A DNA stretch of 64,000 nt from Pontibacter mucosus (lineage in GTDB: Bacteria; Bacteroidota; Bacteroidia; Cytophagales; Hymenobacteraceae): contig NZ_QBKI01000004.1 of assembly GCF_003054055.1 (NCBI RefSeq), positions 186,001-250,000 of the forward strand, read 5' to 3'. The notes beneath the pieces were generated by a model, which saw nothing but the letters and a program-made list of their open reading frames with translations, did no database searches and was not told where the DNA came from. Shown piece by piece: positions 9,606 to 18,478 of the stretch; the first letter of the stretch is position 1, and each line of letters begins with the position of its first letter. A program made the position numbers and the translations under genes.

Positions 9606-11252
9606 ATGAGACAAACTGATTTACCTGGCTTTCTGGGCCGTTTTTATACTTTATTTTGCCTGCTTCTGCTTTCCGGCCTGGCTGGGTGCGGCAAGCGCTT
9701 CAGCCACAGTGTGCGGCAGGTGCCTGCGCCCGTCCCTGTGGCAGCCACCGTTCCGGATTACACCGACAGTACCTTAACGCTGGCAGCAGGCGAACACTAT
9801 GGCCGAAGCCGCCTGCATACCTTCTTGTATGGCAAGCACTACCGCTCCGTCTGGACCACGCCTGTAGAGGTGCCGGTGCTGGATATCGGCACCGCCTATG
9901 GCGGACTGGAGCCGCTGCAGATGGGCGGCAGCCGCCAGACCATCAACCTGCGCCTGCAGGACAGCACCGGCACCGAGTATGTCATCCGATCCCTGGACAA
10001 AGAACCTGCCAGTGCCCTCCCTAAAAGGCTGCAGAAAAGCTACCTGGCCGATTTCATCCGGGATGCCACTTCCGCCACCAATCCGTATGCCCCGTTGGCG
10101 CTGCCCGCCATGGCAGAGGCCATTGGCATCCACTACCTGGAACCAGAGCTGGTGTTTGTGCCGCACGACCCGCGGCTAGGCGAGTTTATGGATAAGATAG
10201 GCGGCACCATGGCCTTGCTCGAGCGCCGGCCCGCCAAAGACCAATCCGACTACGACCCCATGGGAAACGCCTCCAAGGTAAAAAGCACCCGCTCCGCCAT
10301 CACCGAGCGCCTCACCGACAACGATTCTCACTTCGACGCCAGGCTGTTTCTGCGGTCGCGCCTTTTCGACATGCTGCTCGGCGACTGGAGCCGCCACGAG
10401 GACAACTGGCGCTGGGCCGAGGAAGAGTACAGCGACAAGGCATACGTATACCGCGCCATCCCCCGCGACCGCGACAACATCTTTTTCAAGATGGATGATG
10501 GCCCTGTGCCCTGGCTCTTGCAGCGCCTGGGTGTGAAGCCCCACTTCCAGTCCTTCCACAAACGTATAAGCGCCAGCCGTCTGGAAAAACTTAACCGCAG
10601 TGGCCGCAACCTGGATGAGCTTATACTTGCCCGCCTGAGTTGGCAGGACTGGCAGCAAATTGCCGACAGTGTGCAGCAGGCCCTAACCGACGAAGTCATT
10701 GAACAGGCCTTTACCGCCCTGCCGGACACCATCCATGCGCTCACAGCCGCGTCCACTATCAGCAAGCTAAAGTCCCGGCGCGATGCACTTCCCCAAATGG
10801 CCCGCAGCTGCTATGCCACCTTGGCCAAAAAGGTACAGGTAGTGGGCACGGATAAACACGAGCGTTTTGCGGTGGAAGTGCAGCCAAACGGTGGGATACT
10901 GGTGCGCGTGTATAAGATGCACAAGGACAAGGAGGTGCAGCAGCTGCTTTACGAGCGCCTCTTCCATTCTTCCGAAACACGCACCTTGGAGCTCTACGGG
11001 CTCGGTGGGGATGACGTGTTCATTTTGAGCGGTGACGCAAGGCCAGGGATGAAGATTAAAGTATGGGGTGGTTCCGGAGAAGACCACTATGAGGCCAACA
11101 GCCCCAAGCCGGCTTCCCGCCTGCAAATCTTCGACTCCAAGTATAGAAACCGGCTGGAGGTGCCCCGCAAGGCAAAAGTCAAGCTCAGCAACGAGCAAAA
11201 TGTCCAGACATTTAATGCGGAAGGCTGGCTGCTGCGGTACTACCTCGATTAG
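9606..11252 (+). CDS. Lipoprotein paralogue of the preceding gene, with altered DRH motif
   Basis: 548 residues, lipobox LAGC (Cys28). It is collinear with the upstream protein throughout: YVIRSLDKEP (~125-134), GDWSRHEDNW (259-268), PRDRDNIFF (286-294), a long helical stretch, and GGSGED near the C-terminus. The Asp of the DRH motif is Ser here (Ser262), so if this is a kinase fold this copy may be inactive or a regulator of the first. The genes are 9 nt apart and surely cotranscribed, ending at the hairpin at 11289-11329. Function unknown. Confidence 0.6.
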   Translation: MRQTDLPGFLGRFYTLFCLLLLSGLAGCGKRFSHSVRQVPAPVPVAATVPDYTDSTLTLAAGEHYGRSRLHTFLYGKHYRSVWTTPVEVPVLDIGTAYGGLEPLQMGGSRQTINLRLQDSTGTEYVIRSLDKEPASALPKRLQKSYLADFIRDATSATNPYAPLALPAMAEAIGIHYLEPELVFVPHDPRLGEFMDKIGGTMALLERRPAKDQSDYDPMGNASKVKSTRSAITERLTDNDSHFDARLFLRSRLFDMLLGDWSRHEDNWRWAEEEYSDKAYVYRAIPRDRDNIFFKMDDGPVPWLLQRLGVKPHFQSFHKRISASRLEKLNRSGRNLDELILARLSWQDWQQIADSVQQALTDEVIEQAFTALPDTIHALTAASTISKLKSRRDALPQMARSCYATLAKKVQVVGTDKHERFAVEVQPNGGILVRVYKMHKDKEVQQLLYERLFHSSETRTLELYGLGGDDVFILSGDARPGMKIKVWGGSGEDHYEANSPKPASRLQIFDSKYRNRLEVPRKAKVKLSNEQNVQTFNAEGWLLRYYLD

Positions 11253-11288
11253 GCAAGCGGTTTATACTTTGCACTCCGTGCTAAAAAG

Positions 11289-11329
11289 AAATCCCCGCCC
11301 CTGGTTTATACTTCCGGAGGCGGGGATTT
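11289..11329. terminator. Bidirectional terminator with TTTATACTT in loop and tail
   Basis: Perfect 11-bp stem AAATCCCCGCC/GGCGGGGATTT. The loop contains TTTATACTT and the downstream arm runs into another copy. It lies between the convergent lipoprotein pair and the SDR gene. Confidence 0.8.
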
Positions 11330-11349
11330 ATACTTTATACTGTAGCGTT

Positions 11350-12102
11350 CTACTGCTCTTTTACGATAATAGTAGAGGAGGCCTGTGCCGTTGGCAGCAC
11401 CAGCACTTCGGCCAGGTTTACGTGGGCAGGGCGTGTCACCATAAAGGCTATCAACTCGGCAATATCCTGCGCCAGCAGCGGCTGAAAGCCTTTGTACACA
11501 GCGGCCGCACGCTCCTTGTCGCCCTTAAAGCGCACCTCCGAAAACTCGGTCTCCACCGCTCCCGGGTTTACCTCTGACACCTTGATACCGAACTGCACCA
11601 GATCCATGCGCATGGCTTTGGAGAGGGCGTCCACGGCGTGCTTGGAGGCACAGTACACGTTGCCGTTCGGGTATACTTCCTTGCCCGCAATTGAACCGAT
11701 GTTAACGATGTGGCCTCCGCCCTGCTCCTGCAACAGCGGCAGTACCGCCTTGGTCACGTAGAGCAGGCCCTTCACGTTAATGTCCAGCATGGCGTCCCAA
11801 TCGTCTATGGCGCCATCCTGCACCGGTGCCAGGCCATGGGCGTTACCGGCATTGTTCACCAGTACGCTTACCGCGCGCCACTCCTCCGGCAACGTAGCCA
11901 CCGCCTCTACCACTGCCACTTTATCCCGCACGTCAAACACCAGCGGGTATACGTTGTCTTCTCCTAAGCGCCGCTGCAAATCCTGCAGGCGCTCGTGACG
12001 GCGGCCGGTGGCAATAATCTTAAATCCGTGCTTGGCAAGCTCCACGGCAGTGGCAAGCCCAATACCAGAGGTGGCTCCGGTAACAAGTGCAATCTTGGTC
12101 AT
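11350..12102 (-). CDS. Short-chain dehydrogenase/reductase, YdfG-like
   Basis: 250-residue classical SDR with Rossmann motif GATSGIG (9-15), NNAG (83-86) and catalytic Ser137, Tyr150, Lys154. It resembles YdfG-type NADP-dependent 3-hydroxy acid (serine/allo-threonine) dehydrogenases. Cytoplasmic; the substrate is not determined by sequence. It is the last gene of a ubiE-porT-SDR run, beginning 3 nt after the porT stop codon. Confidence 0.88.
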   Translation of the reverse strand: MTKIALVTGATSGIGLATAVELAKHGFKIIATGRRHERLQDLQRRLGEDNVYPLVFDVRDKVAVVEAVATLPEEWRAVSVLVNNAGNAHGLAPVQDGAIDDWDAMLDINVKGLLYVTKAVLPLLQEQGGGHIVNIGSIAGKEVYPNGNVYCASKHAVDALSKAMRMDLVQFGIKVSEVNPGAVETEFSEVRFKGDKERAAAVYKGFQPLLAQDIAELIAFMVTRPAHVNLAEVLVLPTAQASSTIIVKEQ

Positions 12103-12105
12103 TTC

Positions 12106-12870
12106 CTACTCAAAGAAAAGTATAAGTGATACGTTATGGTGGGTCAGCTTGTCGATGGACCTGCTGTAGGTGCTGTTTGATAAAAGCTTGTGCTGGTTCA
12201 GCAAACCGTGGGAGAAACGCAGCTCCGGGGCAAACTTAAAGTATGGGTAGAAGATATCGATGCCGATGCCATACTCCAGCGCCAGGTCAAACTTCTCCAC
12301 TTCCAGGTAATTGTCAACCTTTGCGCCATTATTGCCTTTGCCCAGGTCTATACCGGGCTTAATACCCGCCACCATGTAGGGCCTGTAGTTAGAGCGGCGC
12401 TTGGATTTATACTTCAGCAGCACCGGCAGCTCAATCATGGTGTTGCTGATTGTCTCCAGCATCACGTCCTCTGTCTCCTCTGTGGTTGGTACCTTGGTAA
12501 ACTCCAGGGTGCGGCCATAAAACCCCACTCCCGGCACAAAGCGGGCATCCAGGTAATCAGCCAGGCGCACGTTCAGCACCAGGCCCGTGTAAAATCCCAG
12601 AGACTTTTTGGAGTTGATGGCTTCCTCACTGCCTGCTCTCAGACGGTCCACATACTCCTGCGAGTGGTGCACGTTATACTTGGTAAGCGGCACGGCCAGG
12701 TAAAAGCCGTAGTGCACGGGGCGCTCGTCGTAGCCGGGCTTGTTAAGGGCGTTTACTTTTTGCTGCGCCTGCGCTTTGCCGCCCAGCATCAGTAAAAGTA
12801 TAAACAGACTACAAAAGGCTATTTTTTGCCTGTGTAGATAGAGCTTATGCCAAATGTGAGTGAATGCCAT
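12106..12870 (-). CDS. porT: PorT/SprT-family protein of type IX secretion and gliding
   Basis: 254 residues: signal peptide (hydrophobic 17-31, AQA cleavage), then a beta-rich outer-membrane-like protein with VHYGFYLAVPLTKY, LNVRLADYLDARFVPGVGFYGR and ELPVLLKYKSKR, which match PorT-type proteins. PorT/SprT is needed for type IX secretion in Porphyromonas and Flavobacterium. As I recall, it commonly sits beside ubiE, as here. The start overlaps the 3' end of ubiE by 52 nt; a shorter start would damage the signal peptide. Other T9SS genes are not in view except a PorE-like candidate nearby. Confidence 0.75.
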   Translation of the reverse strand: MAFTHIWHKLYLHRQKIAFCSLFILLLMLGGKAQAQQKVNALNKPGYDERPVHYGFYLAVPLTKYNVHHSQEYVDRLRAGSEEAINSKKSLGFYTGLVLNVRLADYLDARFVPGVGFYGRTLEFTKVPTTEETEDVMLETISNTMIELPVLLKYKSKRRSNYRPYMVAGIKPGIDLGKGNNGAKVDNYLEVEKFDLALEYGIGIDIFYPYFKFAPELRFSHGLLNQHKLLSNSTYSRSIDKLTHHNVSLILFFE

Positions 12871-13541
12871 TTTGTGTCTCTAAATCCAACTTTATGGTAG
12901 ATGTTCAGGAAGTTCTGCCCGTCCGGGAACGCCTGCACCGACTCCGGCAGGTACGTATAGGCAGCGTTGTCCTTAGAAACGAGTTTACCCACCACCGGTA
13001 GTATATTTTTAAAATAAAATTGATACAGCTGCTTCATCGGGAAGCTGCGCGGCATGGAGAACTCCAGCACCACCGCCGTTCCGCCCGGTTTGAGCACGCG
13101 GTGCATCTCCGCCAGGCCCTTCTCCAGGTTCTCGAAGTTGCGCACGCCAAAGGCCACGGTAATGGCATCAAAGGTGTTGTCTTCAAAGGGCAGGTTCTCC
13201 GAGTCGCCGTACTTGAGCTCTATCTTATCGGTGAGGCCGCGCTTGGCCAGCTTCTCCCGTCCTACGGCCAGCATGCCCTCCGAGATGTCCACGCCCGTGA
13301 TTTTGTCCGGGTTCAGGCGGAGCGCCTCGATGGCGAAGTCTGCGGTGCCGGTGGCGATGTCCAGCAGCTGCTTTGGTTTTTCGGGAACGAGCAGGCTGAT
13401 GGCCTTCTTCCGCCAGATAATATCGATGCCAGCGCTCAAAAAGTGGTTCAGGAAATCGTAGTTGCCGGCAATGTTGTTAAACATCGTGGCCACCTGCGAT
13501 TTTTTGTTCTCGTTCTGGTCTTTGTAAGGTACTACCGCCAT
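12819..13541 (-). CDS. ubiE: Demethylmenaquinone methyltransferase
   Basis: 240 residues, full length for UbiE/MenG. It shows FNNIAGNYDFLNHFLSAG at the N-terminus, SAM site LLDIATGTADFA (59-70), DISEGML, and AFGVRNFENLEKGL, the UbiE signature. It transfers a methyl group from SAM to demethylmenaquinone in the last step of menaquinone synthesis, as expected for a menaquinone-respiring Bacteroidota. It is the first gene of an operon with porT and an SDR, behind a TAnnTTTG box. Confidence 0.96.
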   Translation of the reverse strand: MAVVPYKDQNENKKSQVATMFNNIAGNYDFLNHFLSAGIDIIWRKKAISLLVPEKPKQLLDIATGTADFAIEALRLNPDKITGVDISEGMLAVGREKLAKRGLTDKIELKYGDSENLPFEDNTFDAITVAFGVRNFENLEKGLAEMHRVLKPGGTAVVLEFSMPRSFPMKQLYQFYFKNILPVVGKLVSKDNAAYTYLPESVQAFPDGQNFLNIYHKVGFRDTKWHSLTFGISSIYTGKK

Positions 13542-13569
13542 GGGTTGGGATAAAATGATTGTAATAAGG

Positions 13570-13577
13570 CAAAAATA
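13570..13577 (-). promoter_or_regulatory. -7 box (TATTTTTG) of the ubiE-porT-SDR operon
   Basis: Exact TAnnTTTG on the minus strand about 30 nt before the ubiE start codon. No clear -33 element. Confidence 0.45.
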
Positions 13578-13624
13578 CAGTACCTAAAACTATAATCCGC
13601 AGAATATGTTCCGAAAAGTAAAAA

Positions 13625-13654
13625 AAGCAGGCCGGGTATGCGCCCGGCCTGCTT
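13625..13654 (-). terminator. Terminator of the TPR-propeller-OmpA gene
   Basis: 12-bp stem AAGCAGGCCGGG with a 6-nt loop. On the minus strand it is followed by a run of T, about 40 nt after the OmpA gene's stop codon. Confidence 0.8.
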
Positions 13655-13691
13655 CTGAAGTATAGTTTTGGCTCAGGGCCAAGGTTTGGTC

Positions 13692-15683
13692 TTACTGCAC
13701 TTCCTTACCTTTCTGTATCTCGTCGCGCTCCAGCACTCTGAAGATAGTTCTGCGGTTCAGCTGCATGTTGTCAGCAGAGGTGTTCGGCACGGCAGGTCTG
13801 CTCTCGCCGTAGCTCACCGTTACCATGCGCTTAGCCGAGATACCTTTCTTCACTAAGTAATCGAAGGCGGCGTCAGCACGGTTCTGGCCAAGGGTCATGT
13901 TGTAGGAGTCGCTGGCACGTGAGTCGGTGTGGCCTTCGATGCTGATGTTCATGGTTGGGTTAGCCTTCATGATTTCAGCAATTTTGTCCAGTTCCTGGAT
14001 AGCCTCAGGGCGCAGGTCATACTTGTCGGTAGCGAAGTAGATGTTTTCGAACTTGAATTCTCCTACAGCGGCATCCGGAGCCAGGCGGGCAATGCGGGCG
14101 GCTGTCGTGTCGTCCAGCGTCACGAAGAAGTCTTTTCTAACCGTGGTCGTGTCGTCCAGCACAACAGGTACCTCTACCTCCTGTGTCTCCAGCACCTGAC
14201 CGTCTAGCGACAGCTGCACCTGGTAGTTACGGCCGGAGAGCACGTTTACGCTATAGGTAGCAGAATCCGGCTTGCTCACGTCGCGGTAAGAAATCGGACG
14301 GTTGTCGGCCTGCACACCGTTAAAGATAAGCTCTACGCCTGGCAGGGTAAGGGTGCTATCGCCCATTACCAGCACACGGCCCTTAACCTCGGTGTTTTTG
14401 ATGTAGTTAATCGTGTAGATGTCCTTCTCGCCGTAGCCACCGATGCGGTAAGACGACAGGTAAGCGTAGCTTCCGTCCGGAGCCAGGCGGTAGTAAGTGT
14501 CATCATCCGGCGTGTTGATTGGAGAGCCCAGGTTTACCGGACGGCCCCAGCGGCGCGCCACCGAGTCATACTTGGAAGCGAATATGTCGTAACCGCCCAT
14601 GCTGTTGTGGCCGCGGGAGGCAAAGAATAACGTTCCGTCAGCAGACAGGTAGGGGCTGTCCTCGTCGAAGCGGGTGTTGATGGTTCTGCCAAGGCTCTTC
14701 GGGTTGCCCCAGTTGCCGCTCTTTTCGCGCTGCACCATGTAGATGTCCAGGTCACCGTTCTCGGAGTAGTGGCTCGTAGAGAAGAACAGCGTAGATCCGT
14801 CTGGCGTGATGTAGGCATCAGACTCAAAATCACGGGTGTTCACTTTGTCGCTGATGCTCTTCGGCGTGCCCCAGCTTCCGTCCGACTGGCGCTCGGATAC
14901 CATGATATCACCGTTGTTGATTGATTGGTACAGCAACAGCTTGGTATCGTTGTCGAAGAGTTGGATAGAGGCGTCATGGCCGGCGCTGTTCAGGCCGCCT
15001 GCCACAATGCGCGGTTTCTCCCAGGAGTCCTCGCCGGTGCGGGTGGTCTCGAAAATATCCTCAAAGTACTCCCCGTCTTCAGCAGCCTTACCGCCCGTGG
15101 CTCCCTCGGCGCGCGAAGTGAACAGCAGGTAGTTATAGTCTGATGAGATAACCGGGCTGTGCTCGGAGAATGCCGTGTTCACATCACCGCCCAGGTTTTT
15201 CACGAACACATCCTTCGGGTTAGCCACCTCGCGCTTGGCGTTCTGGGCATACTGGATCAGCTGTGCCACCTCCTCTTTACGCTCTACGTTGCGCGGCTTG
15301 ATGGTTTTCTGATAGTTCTTGAAGTGCTCAATGGCGCTGTCGAAGCGGTAGTTGATGTGGTCGGTGCGCCCCAACCAGTATTCCAGCTCCTTGTCCACTT
15401 TCGGGTTAAGCTCGGCTGCGCGGTACAGGTAGTCAGCCGACCTCTCCTTGTCAAAGCTCAGGTAGCTGATACCGGCAAAGTATAGCGCCTTAGCATTGTT
15501 AGGGTCTGCCGTTAACACCTGGTCATAATAAGGAAGCGCAGCACGGTAGTTCTCCTTATTAAAGAATTTGTTTGCAGTTCGCAATTGCTTTCTGGTGCTT
15601 TGCCCCGATGCGGAAGTGGCCATAAGGCATACCACGGCAAGCAGCAGAGATCCCCGCGAGAACGTTTTGGCTAAATAATTCAT
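13692..15683 (-). CDS. TPR / beta-propeller / CRD / OmpA protein, PorE-like
   Basis: 663 residues: signal peptide (1-27), TPR-like helices (~30-140, ALPYYDQVLTADPNNAKALYF), PD40-type propeller blades (~165-370, repeats such as SPYLSADGTLFFASRGH and DAYITPDGSTLFFSTSHY), a regulatory-like beta domain (~385-490), and an OmpA domain (~545-655, EGHTDSRASDSYN, NRRTIF). This order is that of PorE, the peptidoglycan-binding type IX secretion component, but many Bacteroidota OmpA proteins share it. PorE is a lipoprotein, whereas no lipobox is visible here. Role in envelope anchoring is likely; T9SS membership is open. Confidence 0.85.
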   Translation of the reverse strand: MNYLAKTFSRGSLLLAVVCLMATSASGQSTRKQLRTANKFFNKENYRAALPYYDQVLTADPNNAKALYFAGISYLSFDKERSADYLYRAAELNPKVDKELEYWLGRTDHINYRFDSAIEHFKNYQKTIKPRNVERKEEVAQLIQYAQNAKREVANPKDVFVKNLGGDVNTAFSEHSPVISSDYNYLLFTSRAEGATGGKAAEDGEYFEDIFETTRTGEDSWEKPRIVAGGLNSAGHDASIQLFDNDTKLLLYQSINNGDIMVSERQSDGSWGTPKSISDKVNTRDFESDAYITPDGSTLFFSTSHYSENGDLDIYMVQREKSGNWGNPKSLGRTINTRFDEDSPYLSADGTLFFASRGHNSMGGYDIFASKYDSVARRWGRPVNLGSPINTPDDDTYYRLAPDGSYAYLSSYRIGGYGEKDIYTINYIKNTEVKGRVLVMGDSTLTLPGVELIFNGVQADNRPISYRDVSKPDSATYSVNVLSGRNYQVQLSLDGQVLETQEVEVPVVLDDTTTVRKDFFVTLDDTTAARIARLAPDAAVGEFKFENIYFATDKYDLRPEAIQELDKIAEIMKANPTMNISIEGHTDSRASDSYNMTLGQNRADAAFDYLVKKGISAKRMVTVSYGESRPAVPNTSADNMQLNRRTIFRVLERDEIQKGKEVQ

Positions 15684-15952
15684 GTGATAAAGGGTTTGTT
15701 ATACTTTCCTAAACTAGTGGTGATTTAAAAAATCTCCTGAGACATTAGGCAGCTCCAAGCGGGCTGCCGGGATATTCCAGCATCTATACGAGATATATAT
15801 ATTTTAGTATATCTGAAATACATATCTCTCCCTTAAAAATTTGGCCGGTGTACGTCTGGCAATCCGGAAATAGTAAGCGGGTTTCCGGAAGCCCTGCATC
15901 TAAAAGAGGCAGGTATAGGTATAAAATTACTCACACGAAATTGAATCAGCAG

Positions 15953-15982
15953 CAAATATATACAATATATTATATAAGCAAA
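15953..15982 (-). promoter_or_regulatory. Putative promoter of the PorE-like gene
   Basis: Minus-strand TTTG, 18 nt, then TATATTTG fits the Bacteroidota -33/-7 pattern. The predicted leader is ~270 nt, long enough for leader regulation. Confidence 0.45.
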
Positions 15983-16147
15983 GTATATATGACCATAAAT
16001 AAGGCAACTTTACCCCAATAAGGTATACTTTTTAAAATATTTCCGGGGGAGCTCAGGATAAGGTGGCCCGGGACTAAATGTTACGTGTTTTTTTGCGTTT
16101 CAGAGCTGAGAGTGGTACCTGCCAAACACCACGGAGAATTAATTTGC

Positions 16148-16155
16148 TACCTTTG
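16148..16155 (+). promoter_or_regulatory. Putative -7 box (TACCTTTG) of engB
   Basis: Exact TAnnTTTG about 85 nt before the engB start codon; no clear -33 element. Confidence 0.35.
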
Positions 16156-16238
16156 GGGTTTTACAACAGGATTGCCGCCCAAACTTTGGAAGAAGTGCGG
16201 ACAAAGAGGCGGCTTTAGCTACCACAACACACAGCAGC

Positions 16239-16847
16239 ATGGTAATAAAGGAAGCACAGTTTTTGATGAGCAACACCAAGGTGGAGGCCTGCCCGAAGCC
16301 GGACAAGCCGGAGTATGCCTTTATCGGGCGATCCAACGTGGGCAAGTCGTCGCTCATTAACATGCTCACAAACCAGAAGAACCTGGCCAAGACCTCGGGG
16401 CAGCCTGGCAAGACGCAGCTCATCAACCACTTTCTGATAAACAACGAGTGGTACCTGGTGGACTTACCGGGCTACGGATACGCCAAGGTGAGCAAGCGCT
16501 CGCGCGAGGAGTGGCGCCGCATGATAAACTTTTACCTGCAGAAGCGCGAGAACCTGGCCTGCATGTTTGTGCTGATAGACAGCCGCCACGACCCTATGGC
16601 GCAGGACCTGGAGTTCATACACCAGCTCGGCAACATGGGCGTGCCTTTTGTGATTGTGTTCACCAAGCTCGATAAGCAGTCGTCCATCAAGACGGACTCA
16701 ACCATCGCTGCCTGGAAGCGTAAACTGCGGGAAACATGGGAAGAGTTGCCGCAGATGTTCCGCACTTCCTCAGAAAAGCAGATCGGCCGCGACGAGATCC
16801 TCAGCTTTATAGAAGAGGTGAACGCGCAGGTGCAGAACCAGCCCTGA
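16239..16847 (+). CDS. engB: Ribosome biogenesis GTPase EngB (YsxC/YihA)
   Basis: 202 residues, the usual length. G1 GRSNVGKSS (30-38), the [11 protein letters not shown] switch region, G3 [10 protein letters not shown]4 TKLDK. EngB assists late assembly of the large ribosomal subunit. The start gives the usual short N-terminal extension before the GTPase core. Followed at 64 nt by a TonB-C protein on the same strand. Confidence 0.96.
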   Translation: MVIKEAQFLMSNTKVEACPKPDKPEYAFIGRSNVGKSSLINMLTNQKNLAKTSGQPGKTQLINHFLINNEWYLVDLPGYGYAKVSKRSREEWRRMINFYLQKRENLACMFVLIDSRHDPMAQDLEFIHQLGNMGVPFVIVFTKLDKQSSIKTDSTIAAWKRKLRETWEELPQMFRTSSEKQIGRDEILSFIEEVNAQVQNQP

Positions 16848-16911
16848 GGCAGCGGACATTGGTTAGCATTTAAGAGTGTGGCAGCAGGACCCGTGATGTA
16901 GAAAATTTTAA

Positions 16912-17334
16912 ATGTTTACCCTTATGAGAACTGGAATTTCGTTTTTGTTTCTTTTATTTGCCATGCTGGCAGTAACGGCGGCAAACGCCCAAAACACTGG
17001 CAAAGCCACCGCGCAGGCGGCCACGGAGGATAAAGTATGGATCCCTGGGAAAGCCGTACCGGTGGCCGAGTACTACGAGGGTGGCCAGGAGGCAATGTAC
17101 CAGGCTATTTATAAAGAGCTGCAGTACCCCATGCTGGCTAAGCGCAACCGCGTGCAGGGCGACTGCATCATCAGCTTCACCCTGAACCCGGATGGCTCCA
17201 CCACCAACTTTAAGGTACTGCGCAATGCCGGCGCCGGCACCGGGGAGGAGGCGCTGCGGGTGGCCAAGCTGCTGAAGTTTAAAGCCCCCGGCTACGGTGT
17301 GGATGCCAGTATTCCGATAATGTTTAAACTATAA
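16912..17334 (+). CDS. Secreted TonB C-terminal-domain protein
   Basis: 140 residues: signal peptide (FLFLLFAMLAVTAANAQ) followed directly by a single TonB-C-like domain (YPMLAKRNRVQGDCIISFTLNPDGSTTNFKVLRNAG). There is no lasting membrane anchor or Pro-rich linker, so it cannot be a classical energy transducer; such free periplasmic TonB-C proteins are common in Bacteroidota and of unknown role. A second ATG four codons in (16924) is an equally good start. Confidence 0.8.
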   Translation: MFTLMRTGISFLFLLFAMLAVTAANAQNTGKATAQAATEDKVWIPGKAVPVAEYYEGGQEAMYQAIYKELQYPMLAKRNRVQGDCIISFTLNPDGSTTNFKVLRNAGAGTGEEALRVAKLLKFKAPGYGVDASIPIMFKL

Positions 17335-17355
17335 CCGACACAAGACATATTACCT

Positions 17356-17880
17356 ATGCCTATTGATTTAAGACAAGTTGCAGCAGTTTCCGGCCAAAGC
17401 GGCCTTTACCGTGTAGTGAAACCTACACGCACCGGTGTGATTTTGGAGAGCCTGGAGGACACTCCGAAGACGATGGTAGCACAGGCGCGCCACCGCATGT
17501 CGCTGCTCGACGAGATCTCGATCTATACCACCGACGGAGAAGGCACTGTGCCGCTTGCCGAGGTGTTTGACCGCGTAAACGAGAAGTATGGCGAGGACCT
17601 GCCCCTGGGCGACAAGCCATCGAACGAGGACTACAAGGAGTTTATGAGCAACGTGCTGCCAAACTTCGACGAGGACCGCGTTTACGTATCGGACATGAAG
17701 AAACTGGTAAGCTGGTACAGCATCGTGAGAAAGCACGTTGGCTTTACCGAGGCTGCCAAGTCTGAAGAATCAAAGGCGGAAAAGAAACCAGCGGCCAAAA
17801 AGGAAGCTGAGGCTAAAAAAGAAAAGGAACCCGCTGAGAAAAAGGCTCCCAGCAAGAAGAAATCTGAAAAGGAAGCCTAA
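17356..17880 (+). CDS. DUF5606 protein with Lys/Glu/Ala-rich tail
   Basis: 174 residues. The N-terminal ~135 match the Bacteroidota DUF5606 family (LRQVAAVSGQSGLYRVVKPTRTGVILESL). The last ~40 residues are a low-complexity Lys/Glu/Ala tail that looks disordered. No signal peptide, so cytoplasmic. Function unknown. It begins 21 nt after the TonB-C gene and ends at a strong terminator, so the two may share a transcript. Confidence 0.85.
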   Translation: MPIDLRQVAAVSGQSGLYRVVKPTRTGVILESLEDTPKTMVAQARHRMSLLDEISIYTTDGEGTVPLAEVFDRVNEKYGEDLPLGDKPSNEDYKEFMSNVLPNFDEDRVYVSDMKKLVSWYSIVRKHVGFTEAAKSEESKAEKKPAAKKEAEAKKEKEPAEKKAPSKKKSEKEA

Positions 17881-17890
17881 CCTATAAGAA

Positions 17891-17917
17891 AAGCCCTCCC
17901 GCACGGAGGGCTTTTTT
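17891..17917 (+). terminator. Rho-independent terminator
   Basis: 9-bp stem AAGCCCTCC/GGAGGGCTT, 5-nt loop and a run of six T, just after the DUF5606 stop codon. Confidence 0.92.
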
Positions 17918-18463
17918 GTTGCTGCTGGTTTATACTTTGAGCTTTTATACTTTAGGCAAATTATACTTTTGCGGGCTGGCTGAAGTATAAAGTATAGATG
18001 CTGTGATTTATACTTACGTGAAGGTGTAAACCCACCCCCGCCCCGCCCGAGAGGGGAATTCCTGTACCTGTATTCCAGCCCCCCTTCCTCTGAAAAAAGA
18101 TCCCTTAAGTCTACAAGTAACTGTCCCCTTGAGGGGACCATAGGGGTGTAAGGCCAGTGGCAAGAGTCTTCACTAAAAGTAAACCCAACCCCTTAAGGCT
18201 ACTCTCGCTAACTCAAAACTCGCGCTTTGGCTAGCCCAGAGGAGCGAAATCGGGGAACGATTGTCATCCCCCTACCCCCTTCGAAGGGGGACTTGGCAGA
18301 AGTATAATTCCCCTCCTTGGAGAGGTTAGGGGTGGATTAAGCGGGCCCAGCAAGTATAAAAACCAGAAGTATAAAACCACACTCCATTCTCTGGCCAAAG
18401 TATAAGTATAAAACATTTGCCGCCTTCAGCTATTTATACTTGCAGCAACAATTTCTAAAGTAT
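17918..18463. repeat. Gene-free stretch with AAGTATAAA cluster and palindromic repeats
   Basis: Exact AAGTATAAA/TTTATACTT words lie at 17929-17937, 17944-17952, 17983-17991 and 18007-18015, with near copies between and more at 18353-18440. A GTCCCCTTGAGGGGAC palindrome is at 18123-18138, followed by the AGGGGTGTAA tail also seen near 4900 and 47230. Two CCCCTCC/GGGG-type blocks are near 18265 and 18310. No gene is supported. Confidence 0.7.
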
Positions 18464-18478
18464 ATGTACCTTTACGCA

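Larger units (their letters stand above)
15684..16238. other. Long A+T-rich divergent promoter region
   Basis: About 555 nt between divergent genes. 15780-16030 is strongly A+T-rich with TATATA runs. On the minus strand TTTG (15979-15982) and TATATTTG (15953-15960) are spaced 18 nt apart, a likely promoter for the OmpA gene with a ~270-nt leader. On the plus strand TACCTTTG (16148-16155) is a possible -7 box for engB. No gene is supported. Confidence 0.5.

Noticed and set aside
16912-17334. TonB energy transducer for the receptor at 1201
   Set aside because: The protein has a cleavable signal peptide and no Pro-rich linker or stable anchor, so it cannot couple ExbBD to a receptor in the usual way.
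18040-18340. Small coding frames in the repeat-rich gap after the DUF5606 gene
   Set aside because: Frames come from palindromic repeats and change between copies; no start, promoter or conserved translation.
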